Notes under the pieces: model-generated
Database searches by the model: none
What the model was told of the DNA's origin: nothing
The model's input: only the letters and a program-made list of their open reading frames with translations
IMG/VR virus record: IMGVR_UViG_3300049830_000090
Location: 1 to 30,359 of that record
Strand: one strand, 5' to 3'
DNA length: 30,359 bases
DNA from: a virus
Translations under genes and position numbers: made by a program
Shown here: positions 6,210 through 12,784 of the stretch, piece after piece
How positions within the stretch are numbered: the stretch's first letter is position 1
Layout of the letters: every line of letters begins with the position of its first letter

Positions 6210-6788
6210 ATGAGAGACATATTGGATATGGAAGGCTGGACGCTGACCGACAAGAGGACCGAGGGCGCCATAGAGACGTTCTCGGGGGTGTACCTGCACG
6301 AGCCCAGGGCCTGCACCAAGTGCGGCGGTATGGCGCTGTATCGGCACGGCACGAAACTGACAACCTACGCGGACGCCCCGCTGCGGGGCTTTGCGGCCAA
6401 GCTGGAGGCCACGGTGCGCCGATACCGGTGCCGGGACTGCGGGGAGACGTTCCTCCAGCCATTGGGCGGGGTTCTGGACGAGCGCAGGATGACCGAGCGC
6501 TGTGCGGAGTTCATCGCCAGGGCCTCCCTGAAGCACACCTTTGTGCATGTAGCCCGGGAAGTGGGGGTGGACGAGAAGACGGTTCGGGCCGTGGCTGCGG
6601 AGCGAATGGCCGAGCTTTCCACCCAGCACCAGCCACGCCTGCCCTGTCGGGCCGAGGACATGCACCTGGTCACACTGCCGCCAGTCACCCGAGGACAGCG
6701 CGCACGGCGCGCCCTGGTATGCGACCTGTGCGAGCCTCGTTTCAACACGGAGACGCTCAAAGCTCATCGGAAGCTTTCCACACGGTAA
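6210..6788 (+). CDS. Truncated ISL3-family transposase-like DNA-binding protein
   Basis: 192 aa from the ATG at 6210 (ATG at 6228 is an alternative). A zinc ribbon is formed by C35/C38 and C74/C77 ('CTKCGG' and 'CRDCGETF'), with 'YRHGTK' after the first pair as in the zf-ISL3 domain. Residues about 92-132 ('RMTERCAEFIARASLKHTF' then 'VAREVGVDEKTVRAV') form the ISL3-type helix-turn-helix. Full ISL3 transposases are about 400 aa and continue into an RNase H-like DDE domain. Here the protein ends soon after 'AEDMHLV', which may be the remnant of the first catalytic strand, and its stop codon lies inside the right terminal repeat. It is expected to bind the terminal repeats but not to cut DNA, so it is either a remnant or an element-encoded regulator. 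Confidence 0.75.
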   Translation: MRDILDMEGWTLTDKRTEGAIETFSGVYLHEPRACTKCGGMALYRHGTKLTTYADAPLRGFAAKLEATVRRYRCRDCGETFLQPLGGVLDERRMTERCAEFIARASLKHTFVHVAREVGVDEKTVRAVAAERMAELSTQHQPRLPCRAEDMHLVTLPPVTRGQRARRALVCDLCEPRFNTETLKAHRKLSTR

Positions 6789-6799
6789 ACCGGATACCC
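6776..6799 (-). repeat. Right terminal inverted repeat of the ISL3-like element
   Basis: Inner end TTCCACACG, outer end TACCC. 19 of 24 bases match the left repeat in inverted orientation. It includes the stop codon of the transposase-like gene. Confidence 0.8.
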
Positions 6800-6807
6800 C
6801 TAAAAAG
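6800..6807 (+). repeat. Target site duplication, right copy (CTAAAAAG)
   Basis: Identical to 5415-5422, directly outside the right terminal repeat. Confidence 0.85.
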
Positions 6808-6838
6808 AAAACCCCGCTCAGCGTGAACCGAGCGGGGT
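6808..6838 (-). terminator. GC hairpin with T-rich tail on the - strand
   Basis: Perfect 9-bp arms ACCCCGCTC (6811-6819) and GAGCGGGGT (6830-6838) around a 10-base loop. On the - strand the hairpin runs into TTTTCTTTTT, a proper intrinsic terminator tail; on the + strand there is no T-run. All genes nearby are on the + strand, so it would stop antisense transcripts, or act as an RNA-stabilising hairpin for the + transcript. The T-tail runs into the right target duplication. Confidence 0.55.
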
Positions 6839-6862
6839 AAGGCACTACCACCAGGAGCAAAA

Positions 6863-7780
6863 ATGCAAGCGAATGATAGCACGGTGCAACAAGGCACGCA
6901 AGAATGGTTTGAACAGCGCAAATTGCGCATTACCGGCTCACGAATTGGGGCAATTCTAGGTCTGTCCCCATGGCAGACACGCGCCGATGTGTTGCGCGCT
7001 ATGGTGAGGGAGCATCACGGTGCGCCGTCCGAATTCGCGGGAAACCCAGCCACAGATCACGGCAGGGCCAACGAACAACGCGCCCAACTGGCGTTCATGC
7101 GTGAAACGGGCTTGAACGTTGAAAAGTGCGGGTTTTTCCCGTACGGCGACCGCATGGGCGCAAGCCCTGACGGGCTGACAAGCGACGGCGGCGTGCTTGA
7201 AGTAAAAGTGCCTTTTGGGTTGCGCAATAACCCAAAAGCTGAGTTCAAGCCACTGGCTGAGCAGCCGCACTATGCCGTGCAAGTGCAAATGGAAATGCTC
7301 GCGGCAGAGCGTGAGCATGCTTATTTTGCGCAGTATGTTGCGCCAAAAGGCGACCCGTTTAGCGCAGATTACGTGCCGGAGCAAATCAGCATTGAGCGCG
7401 TCCAAAAAGACGAAGGCTGGATTGATCGCGTTTTGCCGGATATCAGCGCTTTTTACGATTTGCTGTTGTCAGAGCTTGACAACCCCGAGCATTTGGAGCC
7501 GCTGCGCGTGTCGATCGACACCGAGGAAGTCGCGGCCAAGCTGGCCGAACTGGATATGCTGCGCAAACGCCAGAAAGATGATGAGGCCAGCGAAAAAGCT
7601 ATTTTGGCTGATTTGGTCAAAATGGCTGATGGCAAAAACGCGTTGCTTTGTGGGCGCAAGCTGACCAAGACCAAAGACGGCGAATCCGTGGCCTATGCCA
7701 AGGCGCTGGCAGCGTTGCTGCCTGACGCTGACCTCAAGCCCTGGACAAGCCCTAAAAAGGGAAGCTGGAGGTTGACATGA
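6863..7780 (+). CDS. YqaJ-type phage recombination exonuclease
   Basis: 305 aa, AGGAG 6 bases before the ATG. It belongs to the lambda-exonuclease/YqaJ fold. Motifs: 'QGTQEWFEQRKLRITGSRIGAILG' in the opening helices, E71 in 'GRANEQRA', D103 in 'SPDGL', E113 and K115 in 'LEVK', and 'YAVQVQMEML' with the conserved glutamines. These give the D..ExK nuclease centre. It would resect double-stranded ends 5' to 3' to supply single strands for the Sak4-like annealing protein and SSB encoded just upstream. Residues about 215-250 are a charged helical stretch. It overlaps the next gene by 4 bp. The mobile element sits between it and its partner genes. Confidence 0.88.
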   Translation: MQANDSTVQQGTQEWFEQRKLRITGSRIGAILGLSPWQTRADVLRAMVREHHGAPSEFAGNPATDHGRANEQRAQLAFMRETGLNVEKCGFFPYGDRMGASPDGLTSDGGVLEVKVPFGLRNNPKAEFKPLAEQPHYAVQVQMEMLAAEREHAYFAQYVAPKGDPFSADYVPEQISIERVQKDEGWIDRVLPDISAFYDLLLSELDNPEHLEPLRVSIDTEEVAAKLAELDMLRKRQKDDEASEKAILADLVKMADGKNALLCGRKLTKTKDGESVAYAKALAALLPDADLKPWTSPKKGSWRLT

Positions 7781-9588
7781 TCCAGCCACGCCCATATCAG
7801 CAGGAGGCGCATGACAAGGTCATCGAGCACTGGAAAGGCTCAACATTGCCGTGCCTTGTAGAAGCGGCCACAGGTGCTGGCAAAAGCGTGATTGTCGCCA
7901 TGCTGGCCCACACGCTGCACACCTTGAGCAAAGGCAAGCGGGTGTTGTGCTTGGCACCATCTGCGGAGTTGATTCACCAAAACGCCGAAAAGTATCAACT
8001 CATTGGAGAACGGTGCAGCATCTACAGCGCCAGTGCGGGCACAAAAAGCCTTCGTCATCAGGTTGTGTTTGCAACCGAAGGCACGTTCAAGACACAAGCA
8101 AAAAAGCTAGGCCCAGATTTCGCTGGCGTGATCGTAGATGAGTGCCACCGGCTGACGCCGACCATCAAGCAAATCATTGAGGACATGCGCGCTGGTAACC
8201 CAAATTTGCGGGTGTGCGGGTTGTCGGCCACGCCTTATAGGCTGGGGGACGGGTTCATTTTTGGGATTGATCCCGATGGGCGGGCACTGCCTGCCGAAGT
8301 GGCCCGCGACCCGTATTTTCACCAGTGCGTGTACAGCATTGGGGCGCGCATGTTGCTGAGCATGGGGTACTTAACGCCTTTGCGCGCTGCTGACATCAAC
8401 GCGGAGAGCTACGATACAAGCGGGCTCAAGGTGCAGGCCAATGGGAAATTCAGCGATGCATCACTGAAAGCGGCTTTTGAGGGCTGGGGGCGCAAAACGA
8501 GCGCCATCATTGCCGACGTGGCGGCTCAGACCCAAAACGCCACGGGCGTGATGATTTTTGCAGCAACCGTGCAGCACGCCAAAGAGGTCATGGCAAGCCT
8601 GCATCCTGACAATGCCCGGTGCATTGTGGGCGATACAGCAAAAGCAGAGCGCAAACAAATCATTGAAGACTTCAAAGCCCGCAAGTTTTTGTATCTGGTG
8701 TCGGTGGGCACGCTGACGACAGGGTTTGACGCTGGCCATGTGTCGCACATCGCCATTTTGCGCGCGACTGAATCCGTGAGCCTATTGCAGCAGATCATGG
8801 GCCGGGGCATGCGTTTGTTTGACGGGAAGGCTGAATGCGTTGTGCTGGACTATGCGGGCAACATAGACAAGCATATGCCAGATGGCGACCTGTACGCGCC
8901 ACAGATCAAGGCCGCATACCAGTCTAGCGGAGGCGGGATTATCGAATGTCTGTGCGAAGACTGCGGTCGCGTCAACCTGTTTTCAGCCAGGCCAAACGAT
9001 CACGAATACCAGATTGACCAACACGGGTATTTTGCCGATCTGGACGGAAATCGGATCACGGTGCAAGATCACAAGGGCGAACAAGTCCCCATGCCTGCGC
9101 ATTACGGCAGACGCTGCCAGCATGTCAACACAAGGACGGGTGAGCGGTGCGGATATTTCTGGTCTTGCAAGGTGTGCCCGGTGTGTGAGCATGTCAACGA
9201 CATTGCAGCCAGGTTTTGCGGGTCGTGTAAGGCGGAACTTGTAAACCCTAATGACAAGTTGCTGGAATTCTTTACCGCGCACAAGAAAGACCCGACGCAA
9301 CCACAAACTGACCTTGTTGTGTCAATTGACTATGTACGCGGCATCAGCCGATCAGGAAACGACATGATTACAGCCAACATCGTGACAACGCGCCGCAAGT
9401 TTTCGGTGTATCTGCTGGAAAACAGCACTTATGCCGCATCAAAAAAAGCGGCGTTTGCGCAAGGCACAAGCGAATTTACACGCGTCCCAAGGACGATCAG
9501 TTACGTCAAGGATGGCGATTTCTGGAAGGTGCTTGGGTTTGACCGTCCAAGTGACGAAGAGGTTTTGCAGGCTAGGTTGGCGGCATGA
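7777..9588 (+). CDS. SF2 DNA helicase with C-terminal zinc ribbons
   Basis: 603 aa. Q-motif-like 'PRPYQQEA' at the start, Walker A 'ATGAGKS' (31-37), motif II DECH (121-124), motif III SAT (150-152), then a second RecA domain with 'TLTTGFDAGHVSHIAILRAT' and motif VI 'QQIMGRGMR'. This is the DEAD/DEAH superfamily 2 layout of phage and UvsW/RadD-like helicases. After about residue 390 come zinc-ribbon-like pairs ('CLCEDCG', and several CxxC between about 447 and 490), then a small C-terminal domain. It probably works in recombination-dependent replication or branch migration. The start overlaps the exonuclease stop (ATGA) and the end overlaps the VRR-NUC start, so the three are translated together. 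Confidence 0.88.
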   Translation: MIQPRPYQQEAHDKVIEHWKGSTLPCLVEAATGAGKSVIVAMLAHTLHTLSKGKRVLCLAPSAELIHQNAEKYQLIGERCSIYSASAGTKSLRHQVVFATEGTFKTQAKKLGPDFAGVIVDECHRLTPTIKQIIEDMRAGNPNLRVCGLSATPYRLGDGFIFGIDPDGRALPAEVARDPYFHQCVYSIGARMLLSMGYLTPLRAADINAESYDTSGLKVQANGKFSDASLKAAFEGWGRKTSAIIADVAAQTQNATGVMIFAATVQHAKEVMASLHPDNARCIVGDTAKAERKQIIEDFKARKFLYLVSVGTLTTGFDAGHVSHIAILRATESVSLLQQIMGRGMRLFDGKAECVVLDYAGNIDKHMPDGDLYAPQIKAAYQSSGGGIIECLCEDCGRVNLFSARPNDHEYQIDQHGYFADLDGNRITVQDHKGEQVPMPAHYGRRCQHVNTRTGERCGYFWSCKVCPVCEHVNDIAARFCGSCKAELVNPNDKLLEFFTAHKKDPTQPQTDLVVSIDYVRGISRSGNDMITANIVTTRRKFSVYLLENSTYAASKKAAFAQGTSEFTRVPRTISYVKDGDFWKVLGFDRPSDEEVLQARLAA

Positions 9589-10010
9589 AATTCCCCCCAT
9601 GGCTCAACACCTACGGCGACACCACATACCGAGGCTCATGCCCCACCGAAACCGCCGAGCAAGTCACGTTGTTTGCGCGTTTGCGCCGCCAGTGGCCCGA
9701 CACCATTGGGCGTATTGCGGTGCATGTCCGAAACGAAGGCAAACGCACGGCGGGGCAGGTTTGGCACCAAAAAGCCGAAGGCATGACCAAGGGCGCGCCA
9801 GACGTCATCATCCCAGGTGCCCCCGCGCTTGTGCTTGAATTAAAGCGCCGAGACCACACGCAAAGCAAGTGGCAGGATGGGCAGCTTGAATACCTTGAAA
9901 CAGCATACAACGCGGGCGCATTTGTTTGCGTGGCGCTGGGTGCTGACGCAGCAATGGAGGCCATAGCGTGCTACCTCAAACACACCACCCGCATGACGCC
10001 CGGTGGATAA
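9585..10010 (+). CDS. VRR-NUC domain nuclease
   Basis: 141 aa, start overlapping the helicase stop by 4 bp (ATGA). The VRR-NUC core is at about 45-125: 'GAPDVIIPG' (D73), 'ALVLELKRRD' (E85, K87) and Q100 in 'WQDGQLEYLE', which form the PD-(D/E)xK centre, followed by the 'GAFVCVALGADAAMEAI' helix. The family includes phage structure-specific nucleases and Holliday-junction type enzymes. Here it follows a helicase and an exonuclease, suggesting processing of branched replication or recombination intermediates. Its 3' end overlaps the next frame by 43 bp. Confidence 0.85.
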   Translation: MKFPPWLNTYGDTTYRGSCPTETAEQVTLFARLRRQWPDTIGRIAVHVRNEGKRTAGQVWHQKAEGMTKGAPDVIIPGAPALVLELKRRDHTQSKWQDGQLEYLETAYNAGAFVCVALGADAAMEAIACYLKHTTRMTPGG

Positions 10011-10183
10011 GCGATCAATTACGCCGCCTGCCACACTGCAAACAAGGGCCTATTTGCGAAGCTTACAGCCAGGCTTATTTGGCGGCCATGCAGGCAGAGC
10101 CAGAAGAGCACAAAAAGGAAAACGCCGCACGTTTTGAGGCAAACTCAAGGCTTAGGGTGTACGTCAAAAAGGTGACAACATGA
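9968..10183 (+). CDS. Small hypothetical phage protein
   Basis: 71 aa starting at a GTG inside the end of the nuclease gene. Composition is hydrophilic, with one Cys pair ('HCKQGPIC') and a charged helical C-terminal half ('EPEEHKKENAARFEANSRLRVYVKK'). No known domain recognised. Evidence for coding: it fills the gap between coupled genes, and its stop overlaps the ATG of the next small frame. The pattern 'ARWISDQLRRLPHCKQGP' looks like a conserved phage protein but I cannot name it. A later start is possible. Confidence 0.6.
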   Translation: MLPQTHHPHDARWISDQLRRLPHCKQGPICEAYSQAYLAAMQAEPEEHKKENAARFEANSRLRVYVKKVTT

Positions 10184-10269
10184 AGCGGTGGCAAGATGAG
10201 CGCGACGAAGAACTAGACGAGTTTCCAGAGCCCGACTACGAAGCGCCATACAAGCCAAACCAATCATGA
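10180..10269 (+). CDS. 29-aa acidic micro-protein
   Basis: MKRWQDERDEELDEFPEPDY... ends in PNQS. The ATG overlaps the previous stop (ATGA) and its own stop overlaps the next ATG (ATGA). The exact chain of overlaps and the lack of another use for these 90 bases support translation. Strongly acidic after a basic first three residues. No ribosome site of its own, so expression would depend on coupling. Function unknown. Confidence 0.55.
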   Translation: MKRWQDERDEELDEFPEPDYEAPYKPNQS

Positions 10270-10460
10270 TAACGACGCTAACTGAAAAGCTGGCCCGCCT
10301 GGCGTTGTTGCTGCGCGAAGTGGCACAGGACATCGACTATCACCGGGGGACGTGCCCGGTGTCCCACGCGCTGGCGCAGTCCATGCAAGATTACGCCGAA
10401 GAAGTAGACGATTTTTCACTGGCAATCGACATAACCGAAAAAGAATCAACAAGGCACTGA
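10266..10460 (+). CDS. Small hypothetical phage protein
   Basis: 64 aa, start coupled to the previous micro-gene by ATGA. Predicted mostly helical ('LTEKLARLALLLREVAQDIDY' read in parts, then 'SMQDYAEEVDDFSLAI'). No motif recognised. Next gene begins 1 bp after the stop. Confidence 0.6.
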   Translation: MITTLTEKLARLALLLREVAQDIDYHRGTCPVSHALAQSMQDYAEEVDDFSLAIDITEKESTRH

Positions 10461-10461
10461 C

Positions 10462-10944
10462 ATGAGCAAAACACGCAAGAAGTACAGGCCCAAATACACC
10501 ACCGAGCAAATGCTAGGCGCAAGCCAGAATGCCATTTTTCCGCGCAGCGCCGAAGAGATTGACCCACAAGCGGCAACAAGCGTTGCGCATTCCATGTGGC
10601 TGTCACTGGATGCGATGAAAGCGGGCCGTGCTACGGAGAAAGATTTCAACATCTTGTGCACCGCCACGAACATCGGCACGGTTTTGTGTGAGCGTGGCAT
10701 AGGGCGGGAATTTATCCCCGTGTGCGCCACCGCGCTTAAAGAGCTTGCGCAGTGCGGGGCCGGGTACGAAAAAACAGGCAAGTTTGCCTTGTCTGAATCC
10801 GGGGTGAGCGCAGTGGCTGAAATGGTCGAGGTGCGCGAAGCGCAGCTTACCGCCGAGGGGTACACCGCTGGGCTTGACTACCAAGCTGCACAAATCGCGT
10901 GCGACAGGTTGCGCAGCGGGCATGTGCAAAAAGTACCCGACTAA
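10462..10944 (+). CDS. Conserved hypothetical phage protein ('TRKKYRPK')
   Basis: 160 aa. It begins MSKTRKKYRPKYTTEQ, a basic head that I recognise from hypothetical proteins of betaproteobacterial phages, followed by a helical body with 'ATEKDFNILCTATNIGTVLCERGIG'. No enzyme motif is visible. It is the last gene of the coupled run; a 68-bp gap with a promoter follows. The conserved basic N-terminus could bind nucleic acid, but that is a guess. Confidence 0.7.
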   Translation: MSKTRKKYRPKYTTEQMLGASQNAIFPRSAEEIDPQAATSVAHSMWLSLDAMKAGRATEKDFNILCTATNIGTVLCERGIGREFIPVCATALKELAQCGAGYEKTGKFALSESGVSAVAEMVEVREAQLTAEGYTAGLDYQAAQIACDRLRSGHVQKVPD

Positions 10945-10958
10945 TCTTTGTGGGCTTG

Positions 10959-10987
10959 TTGTTTCAATAGCTTTTTGTTGATATCAT
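10959..10987 (+). promoter_or_regulatory. Promoter for the second rightward unit
   Basis: -35 TTGTTT (10959-10964), 17-bp spacer, -10 TATCAT (10982-10987) preceded by TGA, i.e. extended -10 TGATATCAT. The surrounding sequence copies that in front of 1236, including the AACAACGGAG leader. Confidence 0.6.
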
Positions 10988-11001
10988 TTGCGCATCAACA
11001 A
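10975..11001. promoter_or_regulatory. Inverted repeat TTGTTGAT / ATCAACAA
   Basis: Perfect 8-bp arms (10975-10982 and 10994-11001) with 11 bases between, spanning the -10 box and leader and ending just before the GGAG ribosome site. Could be an operator, or a leader hairpin that leaves the ribosome site free. Confidence 0.45.
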
Positions 11002-11012
11002 CGGAGCAAACA

Positions 11013-11174
11013 ATGAAACAGTCCCACCTGATCACGCCACGGACTTTGGCAGATTGCGAATTTCGTACGGGCTACATTTCCCATGAAAAACGCCATGGCT
11101 ACAGCCCCGCTTGGTGGGTGTGCATGGGCGTCATTGCATTGCTGACCATCATCATCATTGGAGCGACAGCATGA
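11013..11174 (+). CDS. 53-aa single-pass membrane protein
   Basis: Starts MKQSHLITPRTLADCEFRTG; C-terminal membrane segment 'WWVCMGVIALLTIIIIGA' with only two residues after it. ATG preceded by CGGAG and by the promoter and leader described at 10959. Its stop overlaps the ATG of the next gene (ATGA). The N-terminal 33 residues would be cytoplasmic or periplasmic; no cleavable signal is seen. Function unknown. It is the first gene of its transcript, followed by a second small membrane protein. Confidence 0.65.
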   Translation: MKQSHLITPRTLADCEFRTGYISHEKRHGYSPAWWVCMGVIALLTIIIIGATA

Positions 11175-11425
11175 GCTACCACGAGGAATTGAGCGCCCAT
11201 TTGGAGCCGCTTGCAGCGCCTTTGCCAAAGCCCGGCGATGGCGAGACAAAACGAACCCAGCAATACGCCGAGTTGCTTGATGCAATGGCTTTTGCTTCGA
11301 TCAAGCGCGACGAACCCGCCCAGCAGGTTGATGCGCCCCGCGCTGGCACGAATTGGCCGTTTTTGTTGCTGCTGATTGCGGTCATTGCCTTTTGGCTTGC
11401 ATTGGCAGCGGAGGTGTTATTGTGA
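11171..11425 (+). CDS. 84-aa single-pass membrane protein
   Basis: Start ATG at 11171 chosen from the ATGA overlap with the previous stop; the frame is open upstream but that part belongs to the other gene. Hydrophilic helical head ('HEELSAHLEPLAAPLPKPGD') and a C-terminal membrane segment 'WPFLLLLIAVIAFWLALAAEVLL'. The previous product also has a C-terminal anchor, so the two may sit together in the inner membrane. No family recognised. Confidence 0.65.
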   Translation: MSYHEELSAHLEPLAAPLPKPGDGETKRTQQYAELLDAMAFASIKRDEPAQQVDAPRAGTNWPFLLLLIAVIAFWLALAAEVLL

Positions 11426-11637
11426 AAAAACGCGCCTACCTGATCATTGGCGACAAGTCAGATGCCGTAACGCTTGAATACGCCTCAGCCACAGACTACG
11501 CCTCAAAGCATCGCGGCATCATCATGCCGCTTGTGTCTGAGCTTGATGCCAAAGCGTTTGCAGAAACGATTTTGCAGCTTGCAGAAAACGGAAACCTTGA
11601 TTTGATTATCAAGGGGTGTAAGGAGCAAATTAAATGA
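11422..11637 (+). CDS. 71-aa hypothetical protein
   Basis: GTG start at 11422 overlapping the previous stop (GTGA). Sequence begins MKKRAYLIIGDKSDAVTLEY, beta then helix, ending 'LIIKGCKEQIK'. Soluble, no motif recognised. The stop overlaps the next ATG. Confidence 0.6.
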   Translation: MKKRAYLIIGDKSDAVTLEYASATDYASKHRGIIMPLVSELDAKAFAETILQLAENGNLDLIIKGCKEQIK

Positions 11638-11795
11638 CACGCGCCCAACTCAAGCATAACTTTTTGCTGTTCGCCGCGTTGTACGCGTCAGAGTCGTGGC
11701 ACCACAACTGGCGCACGGGGTACACACGCGCCCTCTACTGCAAAACACGCGCAATGGTCACTTATGACCGCGTTTTGAACCAGGATTTCAAATGA
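11634..11795 (+). CDS. 53-aa hypothetical protein
   Basis: MTRAQLKHNFLLFAALYASE...; AAGGAG lies 8 bases upstream of the ATG, inside the previous gene. Aromatic-rich ('ESWHHNWRTGYTRALYC'), basic. Ends at 11795 with the stop overlapping the next ATG (ATGA). Function unknown. Confidence 0.6.
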   Translation: MTRAQLKHNFLLFAALYASESWHHNWRTGYTRALYCKTRAMVTYDRVLNQDFK

Positions 11796-12778
11796 CCAAC
11801 CAAACCAATCAATCAGCCGCACCGAGCGCGGAGCCTGTGGGCAGCCGGGGCGCAGGGGGTGGGGATTATCCAGCATGGACACTGGCGCAAAAGGTTCGCA
11901 CAGAACTAGATCGCAAGTCATGCCCACGCTATTACATGGACATTGCTGTTGAATCTGTTGTGAAGCACTACACCGCCCCACCCGCCAGCCGGGAGCAGGC
12001 CGAGCCGGTGCATCACCGTCAGGCATGGGCTGCATTGACCGAAGCGTGCCAGCGGTTTGCAGCGGCTGGCAATGGCAACGCTTCCGACTTGATCCGCGCC
12101 ATCGACAGGTTTTCTGACGTACTGATGGGTGAAGCCAAGGCCGAGCGGGCGCAGCAGCCCAGTGAAGACGTGCGCGAGCTGTCCAAGTGGCTCAACGAGG
12201 AATTGACTTCGCCGATCAACCGGCAGGCGCTGGCCCGTGTTTTGGCGGCATCGCAGCAGCCCAGCGGCGGGGAGGTGGTGGCCGCACCCATTGAAAGCTA
12301 CCCATCGCAGGATCAAGCCTTTTACGCTTTCTGGTACTCGCACATGCTGGACGACTTGATGCAGCCACCATTGGCAGGCGTCAGTCACTCTGTGGCCCGG
12401 TACATATGGGACAGCGCCCGACGCCGCCCGCCAGCAACAGGAGGGGGTATGACCTTCACCCGCGAAGACTACGAGATGGCGGCTAAGGCTGCGGGGATCA
12501 GCCTGGATTTCACCATCCGTGGCGATTTTCCGCCGTACTACGTGAATGATCGGGGCGGACATTCGTCGTGGAACCCACTCGACGACGACGGCGAAGCGCT
12601 GCGGCTGGCGGTGGCTCTTGGACTGCGTGTGAGTACAGGCCAAGCCGACTGGTATCATTGGTATGATACAATCGGGGAAGGATTTAGGGTAGAAACAGAC
12701 GATGATCCATGCCCCTACGCCGCCACCCGCCGCGCCATCTTCCGCGCAGCTATTGCAGTTGGGAGGGCTATGCCATGA
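11792..12778 (+). CDS. 328-aa modular hypothetical phage protein
   Basis: Last rightward gene. It begins with a low-complexity Gln/Ala/Gly segment ('TNQTNQSAAPSAEPVGSRGAGGG'). Modules separated by Pro/Gln-rich linkers follow: about 30-65, about 75-120 ('AWAALTEACQRFAAAGNGNASDLIRAIDRF'), 150-210, and a C-terminal domain from about 215 ('FTREDYEMAAKAAG', 'WNPLDDDGEALRLAVALGL', 'RRAIFRAAIAVGRAMP'). The C-terminal module and the linkers resemble accessory proteins found in many phages, which seem to be assembled from interchangeable pieces. No activity can be assigned. It converges with the holin gene with 6 bp between stop codons. Confidence 0.65.
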   Translation: MTNQTNQSAAPSAEPVGSRGAGGGDYPAWTLAQKVRTELDRKSCPRYYMDIAVESVVKHYTAPPASREQAEPVHHRQAWAALTEACQRFAAAGNGNASDLIRAIDRFSDVLMGEAKAERAQQPSEDVRELSKWLNEELTSPINRQALARVLAASQQPSGGEVVAAPIESYPSQDQAFYAFWYSHMLDDLMQPPLAGVSHSVARYIWDSARRRPPATGGGMTFTREDYEMAAKAAGISLDFTIRGDFPPYYVNDRGGHSSWNPLDDDGEALRLAVALGLRVSTGQADWYHWYDTIGEGFRVETDDDPCPYAATRRAIFRAAIAVGRAMP

Positions 12779-12784
12779 ACCGCC

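Larger units (their letters stand above)
5423..6799 (+). mobile_element. ISL3-like transposon carrying a C5 methyltransferase
   Basis: 1,377-bp element with 24-bp terminal inverted repeats (5423-5446 and 6776-6799, 19/24 matching, both starting GGGTA and ending CGTGTGGAA at the inner side) flanked by perfect 8-bp direct repeats CTAAAAAG. It contains two genes: a compact DNA cytosine methyltransferase and a 192-aa protein with the zinc-ribbon and HTH of ISL3 transposases but no catalytic DDE domain. Its base composition is visibly more GC-rich than the phage genes around it. Removing it and one duplication copy restores a plausible phage junction: SSB stop, A-rich spacer, GC hairpin, then the exonuclease gene. 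The exact duplication suggests a fairly recent insertion. Confidence 0.8.

Noticed and set aside
5441-6826. 461-aa open frame on the + strand in another phase of the mobile element
   Set aside because: Its product is Arg/Gly/Pro-rich without motifs, while the other frame encodes the methyltransferase and zinc-HTH protein; it also crosses the right terminal repeat.
5415-6860. 481-aa open frame on the - strand covering the whole mobile element
   Set aside because: It is the antisense of two genes with clear protein motifs on the + strand; its translation is Arg/Gly/His-rich without domains. Long antisense frames are expected in GC-rich coding DNA.
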